Part shown: positions 1-10,895 of the stretch, piece by piece
Numbering within the stretch: the stretch's first letter is position 1
Layout of the letters: the number at the start of each line of letters is the position of its first letter
Assembly: GCF_003589595.1 (NCBI RefSeq)
Contig: NW_020653855.1
Span: 1,382,489-1,446,488, forward strand
Source of the DNA: Hyposmocoma kahamanoa
Taxonomy: Eukaryota > Arthropoda > Insecta > Lepidoptera > Cosmopterigidae
Direction: 5' to 3'
DNA length: 64,000 nucleotides
The notes under the pieces: generated by a model
What the model was told of the DNA's origin: nothing
The model's database searches: none
What the model saw: the letters and a program-made list of their open reading frames with translations, nothing else
Position numbers and translations under genes: made by a program

Positions 1-603
1 CTACTAGCATTTGGTTGGACATAACCAAATATTGAATAAATATCGTTGAGGAAGAGAACACTTCAATTCTATTATGAATGGGACGGCCCGCGCTATGCAA
101 CGCGAGTGCCACGCGAGATCATGCGACTGTGTGCGTCCGTACAGGGCGCACGGCAGACGTGCACACATACAAGCTGAACTCCTACTTTTCTACGGTGTTA
201 CCCTACATAGTTTTTATTTTTATGGTACCAAATGAAGGGACGAACAAGTCGTTTGTCATCAGATTTTACTTTCATACAAAAATAAATGGATTGCACTCTG
301 TGCAGGACGGGGATGTAAGTTGTCGCGGAGGACGCTTGCACGTTTGAACTTATATGGAACTAAAGTTGTTGTTTATGGTTTTAGTACTATGATGAACACC
401 TTAATTGTTACCTGTCACTTTTACAACCTGTAAGTACAACCAAAATGATAATGTGACATCCCTACGCTTTGAGTGAAATATGGATCGTTACCTACATTGA
501 CCGTTACCTATAAGTCAATGGTTACCTACGTCCTTTTTTATGTATATTATAGGTAGTATGTAGTATAGAGAAATATACTATTTTACTTTTTTATTTTATT
601 TTT

Positions 604-1038
604 TTGTATAATACTCCGTATGCGTTTGGTCCGCTGTTACGTCTTCAGTATCTTGCTGTTTGGTATGTAGTGTTGGACCTTGAGTCCTTTGAGACGTGGC
701 GGTACAGACGTATGCCTGGCATATCGTGGGTACTAAAGGTTACCAATGTTGAGATTCTACATCGTATGAGAAAAGAGTTCGAACTACTCTGAATCGTAAA
801 GGAAAGGAAGCTGCAGTATTTTGGCCACGTAATGAGGGGCAATAGATACCGGATTCTTCAACTAATAATGCAGGGAAGAATACAGGGAAAGTGTAGTCGA
901 GGCAGAAGGAAAATTTGGTTGAAGAACCTGAGAGACTGGTTCCACCTTAGCACACCCTGTACCCTCTTTCGTGCAGCAGCTTCAGAAATGAAAATTGCCA
1001 TGATGGTCGCCAACCTTCGTAAAGAAGCGGCACACTAA
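604..1038 (+). pseudogene. C-terminal remnant of a non-LTR retrotransposon reverse transcriptase
   Basis: The reading frame gives a stretch like FETWRYRRMPGISW, then RKLQYFGHVMRGNRYRILQL and AAASEMKIAMMVANLR, which is the usual end of a widespread animal non-LTR reverse transcriptase polyprotein (the part after the polymerase domain). A TGA at 790-792 interrupts the same frame, so it is dead. It is followed by an AAG-type microsatellite at about 1038-1050, as expected at the 3' end of such an element. No catalytic polymerase motif remains. The clade is uncertain. Confidence 0.75.
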
Positions 1039-1257
1039 GAAGAAGAAGAATATTTAAAAGTAAAGAAATCACTTTAAGTTATCTTTACTTTTAAACATGG
1101 AACCTATAACTTACGTAAAAAAGGAAACATTTAAGTTAAAAAGCAAAAAATGGTATTTTGACTAACATCAACTTACGTATCGAGATATTGATGCGCCGAA
1201 CAGACGGGAGTTGACATACTTGCCTTTTTACACTGTGACTTGACTTATCATCATCAA

Positions 1258-1365
1258 CCCATTTATACGTCCCATTGCTGCGTATGAGTCTTCTCTCAGG
1301 CGAGAGCTTTGGCCATAGTCCACCACGCTATCCCAATGCGAGGTTAGGGATCCTCATGAAGTTTT
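1258..1365 (+). repeat. Short interspersed repeat (gcgagagcttttggccatagtcc type)
   Basis: The segment around 'ggccatagtccaccacgct' followed by 'cccaatgcg' recurs at 5695-5790 and, more diverged, at 42255-42350. It probably comes from the 3' end of a retroelement. No coding content is seen. Confidence 0.5.
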
Positions 1366-1935
1366 CCTCCGCTCGAAACCCACTGCCTCTGCTGGCGAGG
1401 CGGTTGGTCAACCCATTAGGATACCAGGGCTTTGGATTCGACTCAAAAGAGATTATAAGATTAGTTTAAATGCATCGCAAGTGCCGAGGCGTTGTTACTA
1501 GTCAGAACTCAAGGATGCGCATGCGCAATAAATACGAGTGATTTCCGCTAAATTTCCCGCTAACCTAATAAACTAAAAATACACAAGCAAATGTTCTCAC
1601 GAGTCAAGAACTATTATCTTCACTATCATTCGTTTATCTTTTGATAAAAAGGAAACACCTTGCTCCGAAATATCATTTAAGAAACGGTTTAAGTTGTGCG
1701 AGGAATTTACGCGTGAATTCACTTTATCTTTTTTTTTATGATACCAAGTACGAACAATTCGTGTGCCTGATGCACCTGTACGATATGCGATACACCTGTT
1801 CAGGGCCCCAAATCTTCTAATTATGAAACCAATGGTCGTTGAATTACATATTGCAACTGATAATATAACATACTTGTTGACGATTATGTCTACTTCGGAC
1901 AAACCGTCAAATTAGGCAGACCCAGCTTCGAGGGA

Positions 1936-2450
1936 GAGGTCAATGGTCGAATCCGACTTGGTTGGGCAGCTTTCGAGAAACTCCGGGATGTCTTCTCGTC
2001 CGCAAAACCGCAGTCCTTGAAGACAAAAGTCTTCGAGCAGTGCGTGTTGTCAGCGATGACCTACGGCTCTGAGACGTGGTTACTTACTGCCTCATAAAAA
2101 AGCTCAAAGTCCTTCAACGAGCCGTGGAGCGAGCAATGCTCTGTATTTCTCTACGTGATCGAATCAGAAATGAGGAGATCCGTAGAAGAACGAAAGTCAC
2201 CGACATAGCCCAAAGGATTATCAAGTTGAAGTGGCAGTGGACAGGGTATATAAAGCTCGTAGAACTGAAGGTCGTTGGGGCAGAAAGGTTCTTGAATGGA
2301 GACCACGAACCGAAAGTCGTTCAGTGGGACGACCCGCTACTGACGGAGATGACCTGGTGGATGCACGTTGCGTCCGACCGGCTAGTCTGGCAATGTTTGG
2401 GGGAGGCCTGTGTTCAGCAGTGGACGTCTTCCGGCTAATATGATGATGAT
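1936..2450 (+). pseudogene. RTE-type non-LTR reverse transcriptase C-terminal fragment
   Basis: Translation shows KTKVFEQCVLSAMTYGSETW, then ERAMLCISLRDRIRNEEIR and KLKWQWTGYI, the typical tail of RTE-clade reverse transcriptases. After a frame change near 2250 the match continues in another frame (WGRKVLEWRPRT, GRPATDGDDLVDA). An in-frame stop lies at about 2094, and the fragment ends in an ATGATGATGATAA run, the usual 3' tail of RTE elements. The endonuclease and the polymerase core are absent, so this is a 5'-truncated dead copy. Confidence 0.85.
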
Positions 2451-3610
2451 GATAATATTTGTTATTCGGCTAAAATCTAGTTGCAATGGCAGTTGAGTCG
2501 CAATTCGGTCAGTGTCCATTTCGACCCGAATATTTCCCTTGGAATATGAACAACTGGCGTGAGATATAACGTGTGCTGACACACTTGTTTGCAGTTTGGC
2601 TCCGTATCGGGAAGTATAAAGAGCAATAAGTACCGGGACTTCGGCTCCAATTACTTATTTAAAGTACACGCAGTGGCGTATTTGCCCTAAGGCCCGGGCC
2701 TAGGGCGGCCAATCGCGATAAAAATTCACTGATCATAATAACTCAAAGTACCAAAATATTCTAAAGGCTCACGCACATTATTGCGGGCCGCACTGCACCG
2801 CATCATATAACACTAATCTTCCTATATATCACTTTCGTATATTTTTCGTACATCACTACATATTATCACTACCGCGTCTGTCTGATCACAATAAACTCAA
2901 AAACTATGAACGGATTTTCAAGCGGTTTCCACCAATAGACAGTGACAGTGAAATTCATTATGTCTTTATGTCATTATGTCTTCCAGTATATGATGAGTGC
3001 TGAGAAAGGGGCGGCTGGTACTGACTACGTGGCCTGAGGTCTAGGGCGGTTACGACTGCGAATCCGCCACTGAGTAGACGAATACTGAAAGTGGATTGAT
3101 CGGGAATGTATACCGATTGTACCCGTGTCCCGGTGTCCTTCATCTGTACAAAATGTTATCAAAAAAATCAATAGACTGTCTGGGAAACCCAAGGGCCGGC
3201 TACCTTGCCCAGTGCATTAGCCATACAAAGGGGAAGCGCTGCCAGCATCTTGGGCATCTTGTAAAAGCACGTGTAAAAACATGATTCCTAAAACTTTTCA
3301 CGATACAGAAAAACACGAACTTATCTCGAAATTTGACAAAAAAGCCGCTGTATAAATAGAACACGTGTAGTATACGACATACACAATATTTCAAATCACT
3401 AACTGTGTTTATAAAAAAATTAATTCCTAAATTAAGCCACGCAAAATGAACCGTATTAGTACGGGAAAAGTTTTAATTCGTGCTGAGGTAGTGTTGACTC
3501 TTTCTTCTCAGAAAAATCCCAAACAGACATAAGACTGCAGTACTTATTAATATGTTTTAATTTATTCCAGTTTCCATTATTAATTAATAATAAAAACTTA
3601 ATAAAAATTC
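2451..3610. other. Intergenic, no gene recognised
   Basis: This is AT-rich DNA with only short chance ORFs. The stretch 3170-3260 resembles a common tail motif ('ccttgcccagtgcattag', 'cagcatcttggg') that recurs at 56300-56345, so it is probably a small repeat fragment. Confidence 0.4.
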
Positions 3611-3613
3611 AAA

Positions 3614-3965
3614 TTAAAACTTTTATTGAATTTATATTCAATTTTTTTTTTGTGAAATTACTCCACGAGTTTGTTATAATTATCAATACGAAGATCGAAC
3701 ACTCAGAAAAAATTCCTTCGGTCCGGCCGGATTCGAACCGACGTCTTCTAGCATACCGTGGCAGACGCCATACCAACTAAACGACGGAACGAACCAGCGG
3801 ACCTCGCGAATTTTTCTATGTGCTTGCGTCGTAACTTTGTATTTGGTTTTTCAACGACTTTTTAGCCGTAGCGCCGTCTATGAGAAATCTATGATATTTC
3901 GTCACCCATTTACATACCTTTACAGCTACCAGCCCCGGCTAGAGATGTCGCTATTCATTGTATTT
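3614..3965 (-). repeat. tRNA-derived SINE, family F, copy 1
   Basis: Read on the minus strand there is a 5' region, then a tRNA-like head with A box (TTTAGTTGGTATGGCGTC) and B box (GGTTCGAATCC), then a 3' part ending in ATTGAATAT-type AT-rich sequence. The same order is seen at 26405-26705, which supports a real SINE family with an internal RNA polymerase III promoter. It belongs to an inverted cluster with the next two entries. Confidence 0.75.
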
Positions 3966-4140
3966 AAATTTTATTGAATTGATATTCAATAATTTTTTTG
4001 GGAAATTACTCCACTAGCTTGTTATAATTATTAATGCACAGATCTAACACTCAAAAAAAGTTTTATAGATTCGAACCGACGTCTTCTAGCATACCGTGTC
4101 AAACGCCGTACCAACTAAACCACGGAACGAACCACAAAAA
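3966..4140 (-). repeat. tRNA-derived SINE, family F, copy 2 (truncated)
   Basis: On the minus strand it has the same tRNA-like head (accaactaaaccacggaac on the plus strand) and the same AT-rich tail as copy 1, but it lacks the long 5' region. It lies between copies 1 and 3. Confidence 0.7.
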
Positions 4141-4345
4141 ATAATTGAATATCAATTCAATAATAATTTAAATACAATGAATAGCGACATCTCTAGCCGG
4201 GGCTGGTAGCTGTAAAGGTATGTAACTGGGTGACGAAATAGCATATATTTCTCATAGATGGCGCTACGGCTAAAAAGTCGTTGAAAAACCAAATACAAAG
4301 ATACGACGCAAGCACATAGAAAAATTCGTGAGGTCCGCTTGTTCG
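4141..4345 (+). repeat. SINE family F 5' region, inverted relative to copy 1
   Basis: From 'gaatagcgacatctctagcc' to 'cgtgaggtccgcttgttcg' this is an almost exact reverse complement of about 3800-3990. The two arms are about 200 bases each, with copy 2 between them. It stops before the tRNA-like head. Confidence 0.7.
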
Positions 4346-4371
4346 TTTGTCAAACATCTGTTTGTTTGAAA

Positions 4372-4456
4372 AAACAAATAAATATACGCAATTTAAATTC
4401 GGAAAAATAGTGTCATTTCCTATGTGTAACAATCGCGAAAACCTAAGAACTCGATA
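4372..4456 (+). repeat. Penelope-like terminal repeat fragment
   Basis: It contains 'tcatttcctatgtgtaacaa' and 'cgcgaaaacctaagaactcg', the same sequence found at 17105-17171 and 18425-18485 beside Penelope-type coding remnants. Only the end of the element is present. Confidence 0.6.
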
Positions 4457-4524
4457 GAATCGACTCGTTAAGTGTACACTTCAACTTCTTTCAATAACAA
4501 ATAAGTTTTTTTTATAATATCAAG

Positions 4525-4590
4525 TGATGGGACTAGCAAGTCGTTTGCCTGGTGGTAAGCTGCACACTTTGTAGAACAGTTGTAGTTGTT
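4525..4590 (+). repeat. Interspersed repeat family A, short fragment
   Basis: It has the start of family A ('gatgggactagcaagtcgtt', 'cctggtggtaagctgcac') and then loses similarity. Family A is the most frequent repeat in the window. Confidence 0.6.
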
Positions 4591-5305
4591 TCTCAATACA
4601 ACTAAAACGCAACTATGTGATAAAATATTTTTTTAGTAAATATTTTTTTGTAGTTGAAAAACCGTCTAAGCGTTTTAGTAACGAAGTGGGATCTGACAAT
4701 TGCATACAATGCTCACGATCACCTTGAATAGAAACCTTACAATGTTAAAGGCTTACTTATTAATCTTTTTACTTTAACTAGATGGTATTGTCATGAGAAC
4801 TATTCAGAATTATACACGGAATTCACTAATTGGGTCATTGCAAATGTTTCATAGTAAAACAATATGATACCTAAATAATGCACCTGTGTAAGATTTTTTT
4901 TATTACTTGAAAAACTACACTTTTTTGCATTCGTTTGTAAAATAAAATAAGCCTTTATTACTACTAGTGTTAGTTGACATTAACAATTATTACTAGTTAC
5001 ATTTTCATGTTATTAGCTACATTTATATACTATAAGTTACTTTTACATATCAGACGTTACACTATTATCTACATTTACCTTATTAGCTAGCAACAGTAGT
5101 AGTCACCTCCTCGGCGTAGGCCTCCCCTGTTGTCATCCATAACTCCCTATCCCTTGCTTTCGTCATCCATTTTGGTCCTGCTTTCTCTATAAAGCTGTCT
5201 TCCCATCTTTTCCTCGGCCGACTTTTACGTCTTGTTTCGTTTCTTGGTATCCAATCAGTCACTCTCTTTTTTGAATTGTATACGTTTAACAGAGTTCCAT
5301 TTTTA

Positions 5306-5470
5306 ACCGACTTCAAAAAGGAGGTTCTCAATTTGACTGCATTTTTTTGTGTATGTTACGTGCTTACATTGACATTTGTGAACTGATTACGATGATTCTT
5401 TTTTTTTATTTTAAAGGGGCTACCTCAATAGTGGTCCCATTCAAATTGGAAGAATAATCCACCTCTAAAG
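5306..5470 (+). repeat. Interspersed repeat family B
   Basis: It starts 'aaccgacttcaaaaaggagg' and contains 'agtggtcccattc', and matches copies at 22530, 24226, 24540, 27872 and 42520. Complete copies begin and end with complementary ACCGACTTCAAA / TTTGAAGTCGGT, so this is a small non-autonomous inverted-repeat element. Confidence 0.7.
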
Positions 5471-5484
5471 GGTCAAATTAACGG

Positions 5485-5665
5485 TTACCATGCCCGTATG
5501 CCACACAGAGGTCCCAGGTTCGATTCTCGGGCCGAGAGAAATAGTTGTATGGCCTACATTTATTTCTCTCGTGAGTTTGGGTGTAATTTGTGGTTGTCTA
5601 TGTGTGTGTCCATGGCACCCGCGACACAGAGTTTCCCTAGGGGCCATGTTGAGTGTGTGCGTTAT
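5485..5665 (+). repeat. tRNA-derived SINE, family E
   Basis: A tRNA-like head with B box AGGTTCGATTC is followed by a common tail containing 'tatggcctacatttatttct' and 'gtaatttgtggttgtctatg'. Related copies lie at 15420, 33888 and 41912, all on the + strand. The shared tail shows this is a SINE, not a tRNA gene. Confidence 0.8.
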
Positions 5666-5874
5666 TAAAAAAAAAGACGTCTCACTGCCAGATACGGGTC
5701 TCCTCACAGGCAAGGGTTTAGGTCATAGTCCGCCACGCTGGTCCAATGCGTGTTGGGGACTTCACAGTTTTTCCGAGGGTTGTGAACCTTCATCGACGTG
5801 CAGGTTTCACCACGATGTTTTCATTCACCGGAAAGCTCATAATATATTTCAATTTAAATTTCGCACATAAATTC

Positions 5875-5965
5875 CGAGAAATTTAGAGGTGCGAGACTGG
5901 ATTCGAACCTACGACCTTCTGCTTGAGAGGCAGTAGGTCGAACCATTAGGCTACCACGGCTTCAT
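5875..5965 (-). repeat. tRNA-derived SINE head, family H
   Basis: On the minus strand it reads as a tRNA-like sequence with A box TGGTAGCCTAATGG and B box GGTTCGAATCC. It runs on into non-tRNA sequence, so it is more likely a SINE than a functional tRNA gene. It is the only clear copy here. Confidence 0.55.
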
Positions 5966-6029
5966 TATTTTTTTTATTCAATTAAAATGAATCCGGTTTA
6001 TTAGATTTCACCCACGTTAACCGTTTTCA

Positions 6030-6345
6030 AAACCAGAACGCAGTAACGCTCGCATTACTGCTTGTCGACAGCAATAGGTGGGATGGCAATCCTTCCCTGG
6101 ACAATCTCTTTCACGAAGAGATCTACTGCTACCAAAATGTCAAAAATTTTTGGGGCATGTTAAAAATGTGTGTACAATTTTTTATTTAAAAAAAACTCTT
6201 TTTCACGTCGTGCGCCTGGTGGTAAGCTGCACGCCTGTACATAACAGTTACAGTGCCGCTCAGAGTTTTAAGGCGCAAAGATCTAGGGGGCACTGCCACT
6301 GCGCCTGACACCCTGAGACATAAGTTGACAAGTCCTATATGCCTG
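6030..6345 (+). repeat. Interspersed repeat family A, rearranged copy
   Basis: The 3' part of family A (6030-6130, 'tgcttgtcgacagcaatagg') precedes its 5' part (6195-6345, 'ctggtggtaagctgcacgcc'), so two fragments or tandem copies are joined. No coding content is seen. A further short piece of the family lies at 6775-6840. Confidence 0.65.
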
Positions 6346-7249
6346 TAATTTCACCAACAGCCAGTGGCACTGTAATCTGTTATAGGCCAACGATCTGTAC
6401 GTCACGTCAGTTAATACTGCAAAAAGAATGCAAACAAGTTGATCGATCTGTAAATGAGTTGACAAACTTCCAATATTAAACTGGCAGCTATTATTAAAAA
6501 GTTCACATTGGCAAGGTCAGAGTAGAACCGGTTCTAAGGCAATGACCTCTTTCTCTAGTCAAGATAACATTTGCATAACATCGGTTACCTGCACCTGGTG
6601 CGACACGAAAATTTGGTTGAAATTAGACGACTTCGGCATCCCAATGTTTTGCGACTCTTGGTAGGACCAATTTGGGGAACGAACTTTTCTGAATTGGTTT
6701 TGTTTTGGGTGTTTCGGGTAGTTGCCCCTGAAGTAAACATAGTCGCAATTGGTGCGTGATTAAAATCCATAGCGACGTCGTCCGTCACCCTAAGACACGT
6801 TGACAAGTCCCATCAGCCTCTAATTTCATCAACACCCTTAGAGCATTTGCGCACTACTTTCGATTCGTATCCGTTGCGAATCCGAGAAACGGCGGTCTAC
6901 CATTGTTGGTCACATTAGGTGAGATTGTGGCCAAGCGCGTGTCTTTTTATCCTGAAAAATAATTTGCCCATATTCCCAAATTCTATTATAAACAAGGCAT
7001 TTGCATTCCTCCGGCTGGTTTGGTCAGAATGTCATTGTGTACTTATTCAAATTGTGTAATTGTTAGTATTTATTTGGTGTGTGTTCAAACCTCAAAAAAT
7101 CCATTTTCCTAAATTGACTTATTTTCTAAGTGTCCTTGTTTTTAAATGTCGGAAAAAAAACCGTGAAATTGGCGTACAGTCAGTGAAACTTGATTTTATT
7201 AACTTGACAACAATATAAAATTCTCTTCTCGAAAGAAAAAAAAAACTTG

Positions 7250-7470
7250 TCTAGTGACGGGACGAACAAGTCGTGCGCCTGATGGTAAGCTAGACGCCTG
7301 TCTATAACAGTTGCAGCGTCACTCAGAGCTTTAAATCGCAAAGATTTGAGGGGCACTGCCACTGCGCCTGTCACCCTGATACATAAGTTGACAAGTCGTA
7401 TGTGCCTGCACTCTTCCAAACCAGACTACAGATATTATTGCTTGGCGGCAGAAATAGGTAAGCTTTACTG
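7250..7470 (+). repeat. Interspersed repeat family A
   Basis: It runs from 'gacgggacgaacaagtcgtg' to 'cttggcggcagaaataggta', nearly the full family consensus of about 260 bases. It forms an inverted pair with the next copy, 100 bases away. Confidence 0.75.
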
Positions 7471-7569
7471 CTACAAGTCTTTGCGAATATTATGCTATTA
7501 GAAATTCGATATTTAGCTTAATGCATTCTCTTTTTAGTAGTAGAAATAAATAGTTTAGTAACAGTAGAG

Positions 7570-7815
7570 TTTAGTACCGACATCTTACCTATTTTTGCTG
7601 CCAAAAAGTCACGTGAACATTAGTGTGTTCCGGTTCCGAAGCGTAAGGGTGCTAGTGAAATTACAGGCACATGGGACTTGTCAACTTATATCTGAGGGTG
7701 TCGGGCGCAGTGCCAGTGCCCCTCAGACCTTTGTGATTTAAAGCTCTGATTGGCACTGTGAATGTTCGGGACAAGCGTGTCGCTTACCACCAGTCACACG
7801 ACTTGTTCGTGCCGT
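7570..7815 (-). repeat. Interspersed repeat family A, inverted partner
   Basis: This is a reverse-orientation copy ('acaggcacatgggacttgtc' to 'cgacttgttcgtgccgtcat'). Together with 7250-7470 it could fold into a long imperfect hairpin. Confidence 0.75.
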
Positions 7816-7884
7816 CATTTAGTATTATAAAAACAAATATTCTGTTTGTAATTCATTCAACTATTTTTTTTGAGGTATTGGCCC

Positions 7885-8171
7885 CATTGACTTACAAATA
7901 AATGGACGACGGGTCTAATACAAAAACCACGAAAAAAATGTCCCAAGTCAACCTAATTAAACGTAGTGACATGTAAAGGAATATGAAAAAGCTAAAACGT
8001 TGAATTTAAATTATAATGTCATCGCAGTAATGTCTAATTTTGCTTGCTTCGCTGTCAGTCGAACAAACGAAGACTAAAGCGTGAATGACGCTCTGTATAC
8101 GATTTTAACGCCCTATAAGTTCGGACACTTTTTAGCGGGGACCCGACGTCCATATAATTGTAAGTCAATGA
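7885..8171 (+). mobile_element. Short inverted-repeat element (MITE), family C
   Basis: It begins CATTGACTTACAAATAAATG and ends with ATTGTAAGTCAATG, giving complementary ends of about 13 bases around 260 bases of non-coding sequence. The same unit is found at 32446, 53668 and, inverted, 60671. The superfamily is not known to me. Confidence 0.75.
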
Positions 8172-8664
8172 TTGGCCCCTAAAGTTTTCTTTTCTTTGAA
8201 AAAGTCAATTACGCCCATTTTGCTTACTAAATAAGATTAAAAGAAACCTCTTACAGGGGGTTGTAGATCTCGTTCCACTGATTAACTGATTTAGCTAAAA
8301 TGTAGACTACTTTAGTTATGATAAGGGCGTCAGTATTCTTCTCCCCCTTTATTCAGACATTGTTCTATCTAAAAATATTATTGAAACTTCTACTCGCGAT
8401 TGTTAGGACAATGAACGTGTTGTTTATTAGGTTGGTAATAATATTCCTTATTGTTCTTTGCAGCATACCGACGGCGAGATGTTTACAGCTGTTAATGAGT
8501 TTTTAGATGACCTACGGTGAGTTGTATATGTGGAAAATTAGCTGGGAGACCATCTTAACTACTAATAACTAACATTACTCACAAAATGGCGTCTATTTGG
8601 GCATCTGCTTCTCAAAACCATAGTGAAAAAAGGAAAAAAAGGCATATAAAGTCATAACACATAG

Positions 8665-8822
8665 AAAAACTCGTGAGGTCCGCTGGTTCGTTCCGTGACT
8701 TAGTTGGCATAGCGTCTGACACGGTTTGCTAAAAGAACCAACGTTCGAATTCGGCCCGATTGAGGGATATTTTCTGTGTTTGATCTTTGTTATTAATAAT
8801 TGTAAGGAAAAAATAATTAATT
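8665..8822 (+). repeat. tRNA-derived SINE, family F
   Basis: Contains 'cgtgaggtccgctggttcgt', the A-box region 'cttagttggcatagcgtc' and the tail 'gatctttgttattaataatt'. It is truncated at the 5' end. Confidence 0.65.
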
Positions 8823-9514
8823 TTGAATATTTGTCTTTTTTGAAGATGCAGTAAAATCTAAGTTCATGGCGCAAAAGTGTTGCCCGCTTGCAAGCAGCTA
8901 GTGATTACAGTCGATAAAACATTCTGTCGATAGAATGTTGACTATGCTTATGCAATAAGTAGCTGAACTGGTTTTTTTAAAATGTTACAACTCCTGGGCA
9001 CACACACTACATACACTGCATTTAGATCTGTCTGTTAAAAAAAAACAAAAACTAGACATATTTTTTTAAGTTTTTAATTTGAATCCAACAGATAATCAAA
9101 TCCGCCTGTACTTTTTCAAATATATATGAATAAAAATGGGTTTCGATATTAGTAGGTCAGCTGTCAAAATAAGAATAAAAAAGGTAATAATGCAATTAGT
9201 AATCTCTGAACGTCGTAACATTCACAGTTCAGATATTTTTGGCAAAATTTTATCTTCTTTGACAATCTATCGATAAAACTATCGATAGCAACTACAGGAC
9301 TATATAAAATTTTATAACTGGCAACCCTGCACATATAATTTTACTCCGTTTTCAAAAAAACAGACAATACTAACAAATCGGCAAAATCATACTTTAATTT
9401 ACGTCATCATAAAATAAAGTCATGTCATCGTTGCTAACTGCTTGAAAATGGCGGGTAAATTAAATGCAAATAACCTAACGTAACCTAAAAAAAGAGTATC
9501 AAATAATATTATTG

Positions 9515-9708
9515 AGATATTTTTTACGAAATATCTCCACTAGTTTTTATTATGATTATTATTACAAAGGTCGAACACAGAAAAACTTTTTCGACCTAAT
9601 GGGACTAGAACCCGCGACCATACTGCACAGTAGTGCTGCTCTTACCAACTGAGCTACGAGTCAATTTATCCAGCTGTCGAAATTCTCCTATGTGTTTTTG
9701 TTGCAGTA
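9515..9708 (-). repeat. tRNA-derived SINE, family G, inverted copy
   Basis: The minus strand has the tRNA-like head CGTAGCTCAGTTGGTAAGAG and B box GGGTTCTAGTCC, followed by the 'gtgttcgacctttg' type tail. It pairs with 9785-9950 in opposite orientation. Confidence 0.65.
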
Positions 9709-9784
9709 AAGAAGGTTCTAAAATCTCTCACAAGATCTCACTAGTAGTTCAGAATGCTGAAAAATCAAGTACAAAGATCTTTAA

Positions 9785-9950
9785 CAAAAACGCACAGGAA
9801 AATCTCGACAACTGGATAACTTGACCCGTAGCTCAGTTGGTAAGAGCAATACTACGGTGCAGTAGGGTCGTGGGCTCAAGTACCGTCACGTCAAAAAGGT
9901 TTTACCTCTATGTCCGATCTTTGTATCAATAATTATAGTATCTAATAATA
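9785..9950 (+). repeat. tRNA-derived SINE, family G
   Basis: Head 'cccgtagctcagttggtaag' (A box) and B-box-like GGGCTCAAGTACC, then 'tccgatctttgtatcaataa'. Upstream flank and head match the inverted copy 80 bases away, so the two form a hairpin-capable pair. Confidence 0.65.
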
Positions 9951-10841
9951 TAAGATAATTATGCTCATTATTGTCGATTTCTAACATCGAGTATATAACC
10001 AGAAGTAGAGACGAAATAAGGGCCATCGATCTCTGACAACTCATCAGGCAAATGGGCCTTATATTACTTTTAAATATCAACACTCGTTTGCGCTGAAATC
10101 ACAAATTAGAAAGTTGAAACAGTACAGCGCCAACAACTGACCTGTGTGTACGTCTCCGTATATTCCAAAAATATTCTGTATTTATTGTAATAAAAATAAT
10201 ATCTCTAACTATGGGGGGCTGTTCCGTACGGTGGTGTGGGCAAACAGCCAGTCATCTATTTACAAAACAAACGAAATCACATTTGATGACACCCGTCCAT
10301 TGTTTCGAATTCGGGCTTTCCAATCGAAGCGCAGTTGTCACCGTAATGGTTTGGCAGAGTAGTTTTCGTACAAATTAAATGACATTTCGTCTCTATTTCT
10401 GGTTATACACTCGCTGATATACGATAATATAAAATGCGTCAATTATCAAGCGATATTGGTTTTGCTTCCATATAAAAGCGTAGTCGTAATACGATAAAAC
10501 CCATACAACTGTTTATTTACATCTATAGGGATTTATTTATTTATTTATTTATTTTTTATTTATTTGTTTATTTGCAAACTTTACAGCTTTTTAATTTTCG
10601 TTTACAATCATAATAATATACGTATATAGCCAATAACAAAGTTTGTCATATTACATTTTAATTATAGCGTTACTTTATCTAGCGTTAATCTATAGCCTAA
10701 TCGAAAAACAAACATGTTGAAAATTTACATTAAGTTCTTAAATTAATGGTAATCTACATATTATTAAATTATTACATACAAATATAACATTATTATTATA
10801 TAAATTATAAAGGTGTAAGTGTAAGTATGTTTTAGTGTTGT

Positions 10842-10873
<32 letters not shown>

Positions 10874-10895
10874 CTGTGCTCTGTTTGTTTGATAA

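Noticed and set aside
78..347. ORF of 89 codons at the window start
   Set aside because: It overlaps a decayed family A repeat end (near 235-260) and has no domain.
3716..3800. tRNA-like sequences (also at 5885, 9592, 9822, 15425, 26515, 33895, 41915) as true tRNA genes
   Set aside because: They have A and B boxes but run into shared non-tRNA tails and occur in several diverged copies, so they are SINE heads. No clean cloverleaf with a terminator was found.
8318..8506. Hydrophobic 62-codon ORF as a small membrane protein
   Set aside because: Its composition follows local AT-rich bias, and there is no supporting context or neighbour.
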